Origin: Mercurialis annua | Taxonomy: Eukaryota > Streptophyta > Magnoliopsida > Malpighiales > Euphorbiaceae | Length of the DNA stretch: 64,000 bases | NCBI RefSeq assembly: GCF_937616625.2 | Contig: NC_065573.1 | Coordinates: 186,001-250,000, forward strand | Direction: 5' to 3' | Shown: positions 23,701-36,673 of the stretch, piece after piece | How the letters are laid out: each line of letters opens with the position of its first letter | Position numbering within the stretch: the first letter of the stretch is position 1 | The notes under the pieces: model-generated | Told to the model about the DNA's origin: nothing | Databases searched by the model: none | Seen by the model: the letters and a program-made list of their open reading frames with translations, nothing else | Made by a program: the position numbers and the translations under genes

Positions 23701-26305
23701 GTCCTGTTTTGTTTCGTTACGTTTGTAAACGTTTGGCTTGAATCGCTAAAAAGGTGAAATGTTTTGATTTATTTCGTAACGTTTGTAAATGTTTGGCTTA
23801 AATTGCTTAACAGGTGAGACATTTGGCTTAAATCGCTAAAAAGGTGAAACGTTTGGATTTGTTTCGTAACTTTTGTAAACGTTTTGCTAAAATCGCTAAA
23901 GAGGTGAAACGTTTGTAATAGTTTGGCTTAAATTGCTAAAGAGGTAAAACTTTTGGATTTGTTTTGTAACGTTTGTAAACGTTTGGATTAAATCGCTAAA
24001 AAGGTGAAACATTTGGTTTAGTTTAGTAACGTTTGTAAATGTTTGGTTTAAATTGCCAAAAAGGTGAAACGCTTGGATTTGTTTCGTAGCGTTTGTAAAC
24101 ATTCTTCTTAAATCGCTAAAAAGGTGAAACATTTTGATTTGTTTCGTAACTTTTGTAAACGTTCGGCTTAAATCGATAAAAAGGTGAAACGTTCGGTTTT
24201 GTTTCGTACCGTTTGTAGACGTTCGGCTTAAATAGCTAAAAAGGTAAAACATTTGGTTTTGTTTCGTAACGTTTGTAAACGTGCGGCTTAAATCGCTAAA
24301 AAGGGGAAATGTTTTGATTTGTTCCGTAATGTTTGTAAATGTTTGCCTTAAATTGCTAAAAAGGTGAAACATTTTGATTTGTTTTCGAACGTTTGTAAAC
24401 GATTGGTTTTTTTTCGAAATGTTTGTAAACATTTTGCTTAAATCGGTAGAAATTTGAAACGTTTGGATTTGTTTTATAATGTTTTAAACGTTTGGTTTTG
24501 TTTCGTAACGTTTGTAAACATTTGGCTTAAATCGCTAAAAAAGTTAAACGTTTGGATTTGTTTCGTAAAGTTTGTAAACGTTTAGTATAAATTGCTAAGA
24601 ATGTGAAATGTTTGAATTGTTTCATAACGTTTTAAATGTTTGGTTTTGTTTCGTACATTTCTAACCTTTGGCTTAAATCGCTAATAAGGTGAAAAGTATT
24701 GATTTGTATCGTAACGTTTGTAAACGTTTGGCTTAAATCACTAAAAAGGTGAAACTTTTGGATTTATTTCATAGCGTTTGTAAACATTTGGTTTAAATCA
24801 CTTAATAGGTGAAACGTTGGGAATTGTTTCGTAACGTTTACAAATGTTTGGCTTAAATCTAAAATGTTGAAACATTTGGATCTGTTTTGTAATGTTTGTA
24901 AACGTTTGGCATAAATTGCTAAAAAGGTGAAACGTTTGGATTTGTTTTGTAACTTTTGTAAACGTTTGGTTTAAATTGTTAAAAAGGTGAAACGTTTGGA
25001 TTTGTTTCGTAACTTTTAAACGTTTGGATTAAATAGCTAAAATGGGGAAACGTTTGGATTTGTTTCGTAACGTTTGTAAAGGTTTGGCTTAAATCGCTAA
25101 AAAGGTGAAACGTTTTGTTTCGTTTCTGTACATTTGTACACGTTTTGCTTAAATTGCTAAAAAGGTGAAATGCTTGGATTTGTTTCGTAACGTTTGTAAA
25201 CGTTTGGCTTAAATTGCTAAAAAGGTGAAATGCTTCGATTTGTTTCGTAATGTTTGTAAACGTTTGGTTTTGTTTCGTAACATTTGGATTTATTTCGTAA
25301 CGTTTGTAAACGCTTGGCTTAAATCGTTAAAAAGGTTAAACGCTTGGATTTGTTTCGTAATGTTTGTAAAGGTATGGCTTATATTGCTAAAAATATGAAA
25401 CGTTTGGATTTGTTTCGAAACGTTTATAAACGTTTGGCTTAAATTGCTAAAAAGGTGAAACGCTTGAATTTGTTTCGTAACGTTTTAAACTTTTGGTTTT
25501 GTTTCGTAATATTTGTAAACTTTTGGCTTAAATCGCACAAAAGGTAAAACGTCCTGTTTTGTTTCGTAACGTTTGTAAACGTTTGGCTTAAATCGCTAAA
25601 AAGGTGAAATGTATTGATTTGTTTCGTAACGTTTTTAAACGTTTGGCTTAAATCGCTAAAAAGGTGAAACGCTTGGATTTGTTTCGTAACGTTTGTAAAC
25701 TTTTGGCTTAAATTGCGAAAGAGGTGAAACGTTTGGATTTATTTCGTAACGTTTATAAACGTTGGCTTAAATCGCTAAAAAGGTGAAACGTTTGGATTTG
25801 TTTCGTAACGTCTGTAAATGTTTGGCTTTAATCGCTAAAAAGGTAAAACGTTTGGTTTTGTTTTGTAACGTTTGTAAACGTTTGGCTTAAATTGCTAAAA
25901 AGGTGAAACGTTTGGATTTGTTTCGTAATGTTTGTAAAAGTTTGTTTTAAATCACTAAAAAGGTGAAACGTTTGGATTTGTTTGATTATGTTTGTAAACG
26001 TTTGGCTAAAATTACTAAAAAGGGTTTCGTAACGTTAAAAACGTTTGGATTAGTTTCGTAACATTTGTAAACGTTTGTCTTAAATCATTAAAGAGGTGGA
26101 ACATTTGGATTTGTTTCGTAACGTTTGTATATGTTTGGCTTAAATTGCTAAAAAGGTGAAACATTTGGCTTAAATCGCTAAGAACATGAAACGTTTGGAT
26201 TTGTTTCGTAACGTTTGTAAACGTTTGGCTAAAATCGGTAAAGAGGTGAAACGTTTGGATTTGTTTCGTAACATTTGTAATCGTTTGGCTTAAATTGCTA
26301 AAAAG
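20800..26305 (-). repeat. Higher-order repeat of about 2 kb, partial copies
   Basis: Marker variants recur. ACATTCTTCTTAAATCG is at about 22055 and 24099. CGGTAGAAATTTGAAACG is at about 22398 and 24444. CTAATAAGGTGAAAAGTAT is at 22636 and 24681. These steps are about 2,045 bp. AAATAGCTAAAATGGGG recurs at about 23190 and 25031 (about 1,840 bp). A shortened unit with GGGTTTCGTAACGTTA is at about 21617 and 26022. The period varies because monomers were lost or gained between copies. Confidence 0.75.
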
Positions 26306-26345
26306 TTTAAACATCTTAAACTAAACGTTTAAAACGTTATGAAAC
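26306..26345. other. Satellite orientation switch, right inversion breakpoint
   Basis: The - monomer ends within TTGCTAAAAAGTTTAAACATC and the + monomer begins TTAAACTAAACGTTTAAAACG. ATC at 26313-26315 matches ATC at the left breakpoint (4849-4851). The first + monomer is then cut by the solo LTR at 26346, only about 30 bp away. Confidence 0.85.
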
Positions 26346-28290
26346 CATAACACCCCTTATTTTTCTAACTTGTTCCTTTAAGCCTAAACGGTGCCTTAAG
26401 TTTGTTTGAGTGGTTCGACCACTTAGATTCGCGTTTTGAAGGTTCCAAACCTTTTAAAATGTGTTTTAAGTTGTATTAGAAGTAGTCTCGGAGTTTGAAA
26501 CGTTTTCGATTTCAATTTCAAAATCTCAAATTTTCATCGGAGGCAGTAGCATTTCGCGGGCGGAAAATGCCTGAATCGAGGGCGCGATTCATGTATCGCG
26601 GGCGCGATTCATGTATCGCGGGCGCGATGGAGGTGTAGCGGGCGCGACGCGTGCTCTGTTCAGTTCGCTTATTTCTATTTAAACTCATCTAATTCGACCT
26701 AAACTGATTTTACACTTTCTCTAAAACCCTAAAACGGCAGTAGCATTTCTCTTAGTCATTCTCTATCATTCCTAAGCCTATTTTTATCGATAGTAAGTAT
26801 ATCTAATCCTCTCCTTATGGTTTAATCCATTGTTTATCATTTCTATCAATTATAAATTCATTAGCTACCGTATGGATTGATTGTAGGCTGATACTTGAAA
26901 GATATCGAATCTTATTGATCCTATTTAAGGTGAAATGTTAAGTGTACTTCGGGTGGTACTCGTCAAGTGATGGAAAGTTTATTTGGATTGTTGTTATCTA
27001 TTATTTTATGGCATTATTAAGTTACGGTGTGAGTTCTTATTTATAATAACTTTGATTTCATTAAAGGTTTGATTTACGACTTTGGTTTTTTAACTTAGTT
27101 TATGGTTGGGTCGGGTTAGACGTGGTCTCCCGACATGTTGTGTTAAGCTATACTGCAGTAAGGCTAATACACTACTTTGGGAATTGTAATTGTTTTAAAA
27201 GGACTATATAAGTATTTATGTACTTTGGTTTCGTTTTAAAACATAAGAACTCACCACAGCTTAACTTGCCTTATTTGTTAATTGGTTGTATGGATGCTTG
27301 GTTGTACTTTGGTTACCTTGTTTTATTATTTGGTTGCGTTGTGAAATGCTAGTCCTATGTGGAGTCTAGTATTCTTAGAGTTTGGGGTTGTTCGGATTTT
27401 GACTTATATAATGTTTTAGACCCGTCGACTGCTCGTGCTTCGGAGTCTACGCATGGTTAGCTGTTTGCCAAGATTCACGTGGATAATCAAGCAGTGATTT
27501 TGTAGTGTTATTTACCGCTTTATTAAGTACCGCACATTATTTTAGTATATCAAATGTTTTGTGAACTGTTTTAAGGATTATGGATCTGGATTGAAACGAG
27601 CTACTCGATAGGCTTGTATCGAGACTGCGTGCACCGGTAAGTACTTTGGGATTGGCTGACCAATGTCTGGCCTACTTTGAGAATCGATGAGGATGTGTTC
27701 CCATCTACTTTGGGTTAAATACTTTGGGATTTCATTTCAATACTGTTTTCCATAATCAAATATATATATTAGTATAAAAGGATTTGCTTTAAGGGTTTTA
27801 AACTTGATAAATGTAAATAGCATTATGAACTCATCTCAGTATATTTGACCCCGTTGTTTTGAACTTTTTCCAGGCTTATGATTTTGAGAGCGTTGGTCAT
27901 CTCCGATCTTTTGATTTCTCGGAGGTCTTTTTATGTTATTAGACTAGTCAACTGTTTTACCTCTTAGACCGCAGTAGAACTAGTTGTCTCTATTATTGTA
28001 CTTTGGTTTGTCGTAGTGGTACGACTTTTATATTATTATACTTTGGTATGTTACAGTGGATTATTTATATATGAGGCATGTTTCATAGTTTCGAATTACT
28101 GTTAATTTATTATTTTAGAACTGCTATGGAAGTTGTTAGATTTAGGTTGAAGTCTCGGTTGCCCGCGAGCATTGGTTTTCTTGCAGGTTTATATTGATTT
28201 TAAGGCTTTCCGCGAGGCTTGTTACGGGTTTTGGTACGACCATACCCATATCCTAGCGCCGGTCGCGATCCATGAAATTGGGTCGTGACA
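26346..28290 (+). mobile_element. Solo LTR (1,945 bp) of the same family as the left element
   Basis: Satellite lies on both sides and no internal region is present, which is the product of recombination between the two LTRs of one element. It ends GGGTCGTGACA like the left LTR. Its start is CATAACACCCC where TGTAATACCC is expected, so the terminal TG has decayed to CA. The flanks are GAAAC (26341-26345) and AAAAC (28291-28295), a 5-bp target duplication with one change. Removing the LTR and one flank restores a continuous monomer. It shares blocks with 1591-4477, notably 27530-27640 and the last 90 bp. Confidence 0.88.
26575..26652 (+). repeat. GC-rich 20-bp minisatellite with short inverted repeats inside the solo LTR
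   Basis: About 3.5 copies of a 20-bp unit start at 26581, 26601, 26621 and 26641. The core TCGCGGGCGCGA is a 5-bp inverted repeat around GG. Just upstream (about 26549-26570) GCATTT and AAATGC flank a CG-rich centre and could form another hairpin. The GC content is striking against the AT-rich LTR. Confidence 0.85.
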
Positions 28291-31200
28291 AAAACAAATT
28301 CAAACGTTTCACATTTTTAGCGATTTAAGCCAAACCTTTACAAACGTTACGAAACAAAACTAAGCGTTTCACCTCTTTAGCAATATAAGCCAAACGTTAC
28401 GAAACAAATCAAAAAGTTTCACCTTTTTAGCAATTTAAGCCAAATGTTTACGAACATTCCGAAACAAATCCAAGCGTTTCACCTTTTTAGAAATTTAAGC
28501 CAAACCTTTACAAACGTTACGAAACAAATCCAAACGTTTCACCTTTGTAGCATTTAAGGCAAACGTTTACAAACGTTACAAAACAAATCCAAACGTTTCC
28601 CCTTTCTAGAAATTTAAGCCAAATGTTATAAACGCTACGAAATAAATCCAAACATTTCACCTATTTAATAAATTTAAGCCAAACGTATACAAACGTTACG
28701 AAACATATCCAAGCATTTCTCCTTTTTAGAAAATTAAGACAAACGTTTACAAAGGTTACGAAAAAATCAAAACGTTTCACCTTTTTAGCAATTTAAGCAA
28801 AACTTTTAAAAATGTTACGAAACAAATCCAAACGTTTCACCTTTTTAGCGATTTAAGCCAAACGTTTACAAACGATACGAAACAAATCCAAACGTTTCGC
28901 CTTTTTAGCGATTTAGGCCAAACGTTTACAAACGTTAGGTAACAAATCCAAAAGTTTCTCCTTTATAACAATTTAAGCCAAACCTTTACAAACGTTGCGA
29001 AACAAAACCAAGCATTTCACCTTTTTAGCAATTTAAGCCAAGCGTTTACAAACATTACGAAACAAATCCAAGCGTTTCACCTATTAATCAATTTAAGCCA
29101 AACGTTTACAAACGTTCCGAAACAAATCCAAGCGTTTCACCTTTTTAGTAATTTAAGCCAAGCGTTTACAACCGTTACGAAACAAATCCAAGCGTTTCAC
29201 CTTTTTAGCAATTGAAGCCAAACGTTTACTAACGTTACTAAACAAATCCAAACGTTTCCCCTTTTTAGCGATTTAAGCCGAACGTTAACAAACGTTACGA
29301 AACAAAACCAAACATTTCACCTTTTTAGCAATTTAAGCCAAACGTTTACAAACGTTACAAAACAAATCCAAACGTTTCACTTTTTTCGCGATTTAAGCCA
29401 AACGTTTACAAACGTTACGAAACAAATCCAAACGTTTCCCATTTTTAGCGATTGAAGCCAAACGTTTACAAACATTACGAAAAAAATCAAAATGTTTCGC
29501 CTTTTTAGCGATTTAAGCCAAACATTTACAAACGTTACGAAACAAATCCAAAAGTTTCACCTTTTTCGCGATTTGAGCCAAATGTTTACAAATGTTATGA
29601 AACAAATCCAAATGTTTCACCTTTTTAGCAATATAAGCCAAACGTTTATAAACGTTACGAAACAAATCCAAGTGTTTCACCTTTTTTACAATTTAAGCAA
29701 AATGTTTACAACCGTTACGAAACAAATCCAAGTACTTCACCTTTTTAGCAATTTAAGCCAAATGTTTACAAACGTTACGAAACAAAACCAAATGTTTCAC
29801 CTTTTTAGCGATTTAAGCCAAACATTTACAAATGTTACAAAACAAATCCAAATGCTTCACCTTTTTAGCGATTTAGGCCAAACGTTTACGAACGTTACGA
29901 AACAAATCCAAATGTTTCACCTTTTTAGCAATTTAAGCCAAACGATTATAAACGTTACAAAACAAATCCAAACTTTTCACATTTTTAGCGATTTAAGTCA
30001 AACGTTTACAAATGTTACGAAACAAATTCAAACATTTCATGTTTTTAGCGATTTAAGCCAAACGTTTACAAGCGTTATGAAATAAATCCAAACGTTTCGC
30101 CTTTTTAGCAATTTAGGCCAAACGTTTACAAATGTTACGAAACAAATCCATACGTTTACCCTTTTTAGCGGTTTAAGCCAAACGTTTCTGAACGTTACAA
30201 AACAAAACCAAACATTTAAAACTTTACGAAACAAATCCAAACGTTTCACGTTTTTAGCGATTTAAGCCAAACGTTTACAAACGTTACGGAACAAAACCAA
30301 ACGTTTCACATTTTTAGCGATTTAAGCCAAACATTTACAAACGTTACGAAACAAATCCAAGCGTTTCACCTTTTTAGCGATTTAATCCAAACGTTTACAA
30401 AAGTTACGAAGCAAATCCAAGAGTTTCACCTTTTTAGCAATTTAAGTCAAACGTTTACAAACATTACGAAACAAATTAAAACGTTTCACTTTTTTAGCTA
30501 TTTAAGAAAAACTTTTACAAAAGTTACAAAACAAAACCAAACGTTTAACCTTTTTAGCGATTTAAGCCAAATCATTAAAACGTTGCGAAATAAATCCAAA
30601 CGTTTACAAACATTACGAAACAAATCCAAACGTTACGAAACAAATACAAACGTTTCTCCTTTTTTAGCGATTGAAGCCAAACGTTTATAAAAGTTACGAA
30701 ACAAATCCAATCATTTCCACATTTTAGCGATTTAAGCCAGATCTATAAAACGTTACACAATAAATCCAAACGTTTGCAAACATTACGAAACAAATCCAAA
30801 CATTATGAAACAAATCCAAACGTTTCGCCTTTTTAGCGATTGAAGCCAAATGTATACAAACGTTACGAAACAAATCCAAACGTTTCCCTATTTTAGCGAT
30901 TTAAGCCAAACGTTTATAAATGTTACGTAACAAAACCAAAGGCTTACAAACGTTATGAAACAAATCCAAACGTTTATAAACGTTACGAAACAAATCCAAA
31001 CGTTTCCCCATTTTAGCGATTTAAGCCAAACATTTACAAACGTTACAGAACAAATCCAAATGTTTCACCTTTAAAGCGATTTAAGCCAAACATTCACAAA
31101 GGTTTACAAACGTTACGAAACAAATCCAAACGTTTACATACATTACGGAACAAAAACAAACTTTTCACATTTTTATCAATTTAAGCCAATCGTTTACAAA

Positions 31201-33420
31201 CGTTACAAAACAAATTCAAACGTTTCACATTTTTAGCATTTGAAGCAAAACATTTACAAACATTAAGAAACAAATCCGAACGTTTTCCTCAATTTTGCTA
31301 TTTAAGCCAAACGTTTATAAAAGTTACAAAAGAAAATCAAATGTTTACAAACGTTATGAAACAAACCCAAATGTTTACAAACGTTACGAAACAAATCCAA
31401 ACGTGTCCCCATTTTAGAGATTTAAGGAAAACGTTTACAAACGTTACGAAACAAGTCCAAATGTTTCACCTTTTTAGCCATTTCATCCAAACGTTTACAA
31501 ATATTACGAAACAAATCCAAGCGTTTCCCCATATTAGCGATTTAAGCCAAACATTTACAAACGTTACGAAACAAATACAAACGTTTCCCTTTTTTTTGCG
31601 ATTGGAGCCAAATGTTTACAAACATTACAAAACAAATCCAAACGTTTCACCTCTTTAGAGATTTAATCCAAACGTTTACAAAGGTAATGAAACAAATCCA
31701 AGCGTTTCACCTTTTTAACAATATAAGCCAAACGTTTACAAACATTACAAAAAAAATCCAAACGTTTCACCTTTTTAGCGATTTAAGGCAAACGTTTAGA
31801 AATGTTGCGAAACATATCCAAATGTTGCCACAGTTTAGCGATTTAAGCCAAACATTTAAAACGTTACGAAACAAATCCAAATGTTTCTCTTTTTTAGCAA
31901 TTAAAGCCAAACGTTTACAAACGTTGCGAAACAAATCCAAACGTTTCGCCTTTTTAGCGATTTAAGCCAAACGTTTACAAACATTATGAAACAAAACGAA
32001 ACGTTTAAAACATTACAAAACAAATCCAAAGGTTTCACATTTTTAGCGATTTAAGGCAAACGTTTACAAACATTACGAAACAAAACCAATCCTCTACAAA
32101 TGTTACGAATCAAATCCAAACGTTTCACCTTTTTAAGAATTTAAGCCAAACATTTACAAACGTTACGGAACAAATCCAAACGTTTCCTCTTTTTATCTAT
32201 TTAAGCCGAACGTTTACAAACGTTACAAATCAAATCCAAACGTTTCCCGTTTTTAGCTATTTAAGCCGAACGTTTACAAACGTTACGAAACAAAACCAAA
32301 TGTTTAACCGTTTTAGCTATTTAAGCCGAACGTTTACAAACGTTACGAAACAAAACCGAACGTTTCACCTTTTTTGCGATTAAAGCTGAACGTTTACAAA
32401 CGTTACGAAAAAAATCCAAACGTTTTGCCTTCTTTGCGAATTAAGCCGAATGTTTACAAACGCTACGAAACAAATCCAAGCGTTTCACCTTTTTAGCAAT
32501 TTAAACCAAACGTTTACAAACGTTACGAAACAAAACCAAATGTTTCACCTTTTTAGTGATTTAAGCGAAATGTTTACAAACGTTACAAAACAAATCCAAA
32601 CGTTTCACCTTTTTAGCGATTTAAGCCAAACATTTGCAACGTAACGAAACAAATCCAAACTTTTTAGCTTTTTAGCAATTTAAATCCAAACGTTTCCCCT
32701 CTTTAGCGATTTTAGCCAAACGTTACGAAACAAATCCAAACGTTTCATCTTTTTAGCGATTTGAGCCAAACGTTTCACGTTTTTTGCGATTTAAGCCAAA
32801 CATTTACAAAGGTTACAGAACAAATCCAAATGTTTCACCTTTTTAGCCATTTATGCCAAACGTTTACAAACGTTACGAAACTAATCCAAACGTTTAAAAC
32901 GTTACGAAACCCTTTTTAGTAATTTAATTCAAACGTTTACAAACGTTACGAAACAAATCCAAACATTTTACCTTATTAGCGATTTAAAACAAACGTTTGC
33001 AAACGTTACGAAACAAATCCAAACGTTTCACCTTTTTAGCGATATAAGCCAAACATTTACAAACGTTCCGAAAAAAACCAAATGTTTCACCTTTATAGTA
33101 ATTTAAGCCAAATGTGTACAAACGTTACGGAACAAAACCAAAAACGTTATAAAACAAATCCAAACGTTTCACATTTTTAACGATTTAAGCCAAACATTTA
33201 TAAACATTACGAATCAAAAACAATCGTTTACAAATGTTACGAAACTAATCCGAACGTTTCACCTTTTTTAGCAATTTAAGCCAAACATTTACAAACCTTA
33301 TGGAACAAATCCAAAGGTTTCCCCTTTTAGCGATTTAAGCCGAACGTTTACAAACATTACGAAACAAAACCAAATGTTTAACCTTTTTAGCTCTTTAAGC
33401 CCAACGTTTATAAACATTAC

Positions 33421-33780
33421 GAAACAAAACCAAACGTTTCACCTTTTTAGCGATTAAAGCCGAACGTTTACAAACGCTACGAAACAAGTCCAAATGTTTC
33501 GCCTTATTAGCGATTTAAGACGAATGTTTACAAACGCTACGAAACAAATCCAAGTGTATCACCTTTGTAGCAATTTAAACCAATCATTTACAAACGTTAC
33601 GAAACAAAACCAAACGTTTCACCTCATTAGCGATTAAAGCCGAACGTTTACAAACGTTGCGAAACGAATACAAACGTTTTGCCTTATAGGCGATTTAAGC
33701 CGAATGTTTACAAACGCTACGAAACAAATCCAAGCGTATCATCTTTTTAGCAATTTAAACCAAACGTTTACAAACGTTAC
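33421..33780 (+). repeat. Tandem duplication of a 180-bp trimer
   Basis: Three monomers at 33421-33600 recur at 33601-33780 with the same unusual variants: GATTAAAGCCGAACG, then CGAATGTTTACAAACGC, then GTATCA. A related trimer sits at about 32341-32520. The trimer length equals three monomers. Confidence 0.8.
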
Positions 33781-35867
33781 GAAACAAAACCAATTGTTTC
33801 ACCTTTTTAATGATTTAAGCCAAATGTTTACAAACGTCACAAAATAAATCCAAACGTTTACCCTTTTTAGCGATTTAGGCCAAACAATTACAAACGCTAC
33901 GAACCAAATCCAAACGTTTCACCTTTTTAGCAATTTAAATCTAAACGTTTCCCCTCTTTAGCGACTTAAGCGAAACGTTTCCAAACGTTACGAAACAAAT
34001 CCAAACGTTTCCCCTTTTTATCGATTAAGCCAAACGTTTCACCTTTTTAGCGATTTAAGCCAAACGTTTACAAACGTTACGAAACAAATCCAAATGTTTC
34101 CCCTTTATAGCGATTTAAGCCAAACATTTACAAATGTTATGAAATAAATCCAAACGTTTAAAACGTTATGAAAAACGTTTTAGCTATTTAAACTAAACAT
34201 TTACAAACGTTACGAAAAAAATCCAAACGTTTCACCTTTTTAGCGATTTAAAACAAACGTTTACAAACATTACGAAACAAATCCAAAAGTTTCACCTTTT
34301 TAGCGATATAAGCCAAACGTTTACAAACGCTCCGAAATAAAACCAAACGTTTAACCTTTTTAGCGATTTAAGTCAAACGTTTACAGATGTTACGAAACAA
34401 ATTCAAACGTTTCACCGTTTTAGCGATTTAAGCCAAACGTTTACACACCTTACGAAACAAATCCAAACGTTTCACCTTTTTAGCGATTTAAGCCAAACGT
34501 TTACAAACGTTTCGAAACAAAACCAAAATTTTACAAATGTTACGAAACAAATCCAAGTGTTTCACCTTTTTAGTAATTTAAGCCAAACGTTTACAAACGT
34601 TACAAAACAACTCAAAGCGTTTCACCTTTTTAGCGATTATGCAAAACGTTTACAAACGCTAAGAAACAAATCCAAACGTTTCCCCATTTTTGCAATTTAA
34701 GCGAAACGTTTAAAACATCACAAAACAAATCCAAACATTTCACTTTATTATCGATTTAAGCTAAACGTTTACAAACGTTACGAAACAAATCCAAACGTTT
34801 CACATTTTTAGCGATTGAAGCCAAACGTTTGCAAACGTTATGAAACAAATTCAAACATTTCTCATATTTAGCAATTTAAGCCAAATGTTTATAAACGTTA
34901 CGAAACAAAACCAAGTGTTTCATCTTTTTAGAAATTTAAACCAAACGTTTGCAAACGTTACGAAACAAATCAAAACGTTTTACCTTTTTCGTGATTTAAG
35001 CGAAACGTTTATAAACAGTACGAAACAAATCCAACTATTTCACCTTTTTAGCAATTTAAGCCAATTTTTTACAAACGCTACAAAACAAATCCAAACATTT
35101 CACCTTTTTAGCAATTTAAGCCAAACATTTTACAAACATTACAAAAGAAATCCAAACGTTTCACCTTTTTAGCGATTTAAGCCAAACAATTGCAAATGTT
35201 ACGAAACAAATCCAAACGTTTCACCTTTTTAGCGATTTAAGCCAAACGTTTACAAACGTAATGAAAGAAATCCAAAGGTTTCACCTTTTTAGCGATTTAA
35301 GCCAAACGTTTACAAATGTTGCAAAACAAATCCAAACGTTTTACCTTTTTAGCAATTTAAGCCAAGCGTTTTCAAACATTACGAGACAAAACCAAACGTT
35401 TAAAACCTTACAAAACAAATTCAAACGTTTCACATTTTTAGCAATTTAAGACAAACGTTTTCAAACGTTACAAAACAAAATCAAGCGTTTCACTTTTTTA
35501 GCAATTTAAGCCAAACGTTTACAAACATTACAAATCAAATCCAAGCGTTTCACCTTTTTAGCAATGTAAGCCAAACGTTTACAAACGTTACGAAACAAAT
35601 CCAAGAGGTTCACCTTTTTAGCAATTTAAGTCAAACGTTTTCAAACTTTATGAAACAAATCCAAATGTTTCACCTTTTTAGCGATTTAAGCCAAACATTT
35701 ACAAACATTACGAAACAAATCCAAACGTTTCACGTTTTTAGCGATTTAAGCGAAACATTTATAAAGGTTATGAAACAAATCCAAGCGTTTCACCTTTTAA
35801 GCAATTTAAGCCAAATGTTTACAATAGTTATGAAACAAATCCAAGTGTTTCACCTTTTTAGCAATTT

Positions 35868-35872
35868 AAGCA
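35868..35872 (+). other. Target-site duplication, left copy (AAGCA)
   Basis: These five bases abut the TGTAATACCC start of the complete element. They match AAGCC at 45051-45055 except for one base. The satellite expects AAGCC here, so the left copy has mutated. Confidence 0.85.
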
Positions 35873-36285
35873 TGTAATACCCTAAAATATTTAATTATCT
35901 AATTGGACCACGTGTCCAGTTTTGATTCGCCAAAGTGGCGATATCAGAAAAATTTCTGAAAAGATAAAGTAAATAAGTTTTAGTAGGTCAAGAAAAGTTC
36001 AATTAGGCGGAAATTAATGTTATATTTCAATTCTAAAGTTAGAATTGGAATTATAAGGAAAAATGTCAAGAAAAGTTCAAAATAAAGTACACGGACCAAA
36101 GTGGTAATTTAGCCACTTTGTGTCGAAAATGAAAATTTGTAGGTTTGACGGGAAAATGTTAATATTGAGTTTCATATTATTTATTAGATATAAATAATAC
36201 GTATAAGTTAGAATAAAAGAAAAGTTTAAAGTATAATTTATAATAAACAAAAAGAACAAGGATTAAAGTGGCATTTTGGCCATGA

Positions 36286-36292
36286 TATATAA
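36286..36292 (+). promoter_or_regulatory. Probable TATA box of the 5' LTR
   Basis: TATATAA follows TTTTGGCCATGA and precedes AGAAGGAAAG. The same context is kept in the 3' LTR and in the related solo LTR (54890-54896). Transcription would start about 30 bp downstream. The start site is inferred, not seen. Confidence 0.6.
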
Positions 36293-36458
36293 GAAGGAAA
36301 GATTGAATCAGAAGGGAAACAGAAGAATCGAGAGAAATTTAGAAACCTTCGCCGATTTCGATCGTTTCGCTGCCGTTTCGCCGTTCGACGTCCGAATCGA
36401 GTGATTTTCGCGGCAGTCTCTTCAGAATCGAATCCTCTATCGATCCTAAGCTTCGTTT

Positions 36459-36468
36459 CAAGGTAATA
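36459..36468 (+). other. Candidate 5' splice site in the LTR leader
   Basis: CAAG followed by GTAATA (GT at 36463) lies about 150 bases downstream of the presumed transcription start. The same CAAGGTAA is kept at the equivalent place in the 3' LTR (near 43284) and the solo LTR near 55065. It could pair with the acceptor-like TTTCTTTTCAG ending at 38768, one base before the gag-like ATG. Use of these sites is hypothetical. Confidence 0.35.
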
Positions 36469-36631
36469 TCTCGAGAATCGGTGCTAAAATTCGAATTTAT
36501 AGCCGTTTTAGTTATAGTTAAGAATTTAACAATTTCGGATCGTTTTTAGCGTTTTAATGAAAAACTGAGTTACGGGTTTCGTCGGAAATGTAGTGTTTGG
36601 AGTGTTTGGCGGGTGGTCGCACGACGAGACT

Positions 36632-36652
36632 CCCGGAAACAACGTTTCCGGG
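36632..36652 (+). other. Perfect 9-bp inverted repeat (hairpin) in the 5' LTR
   Basis: CCCGGAAAC and GTTTCCGGG flank a 3-base loop. The same hairpin is intact in the 3' LTR at 43454-43474. An imperfect equivalent (CCCCGGAAAA ... TTTTCGGGGG) lies at about 55234-55256 in the solo LTR. In each case it is directly followed by the palindromic minisatellite. Confidence 0.85.
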
Positions 36653-36673
36653 GGCTGTGTGCGCATCGCAAAC

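Larger units (their letters stand above)
4849..26315 (-). repeat. 60-bp satellite, - orientation (21.5-kb block)
   Basis: About 355 head-to-tail monomers, all reversed relative to the rest of the window. The copy at 6121-6180 matches what I take as the consensus exactly. Units are mostly 60 bp, with occasional shortened ones, such as the 45-50 bp units near 5305 and 10035 and AAAC-type truncations. Divergence is dominated by CG to TG/CA changes. No transposon interrupts this block. Nested higher-order repeats are listed separately. Confidence 0.97.
28291..35872 (+). repeat. 60-bp satellite, + orientation (7.6-kb block)
   Basis: About 126 monomers, phase-continuous with the few bases left of the solo LTR. 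Several shortened units occur (for example 30600-30660 and 31320-31390, where GTTTACAAACGTTACGAAACAAATCC repeats at about 30 bp). Between about 31970 and 32925 the monomer order is the reverse complement of 21600-22460. The block ends at the insertion of the complete LTR element. Confidence 0.97.

Noticed and set aside
4478..26315. CRISPR-like appearance (regular short repeats)
   Set aside because: Repeats are contiguous 60-bp units with no unique spacers, in a plant-type context with LTR elements; this is a satellite.
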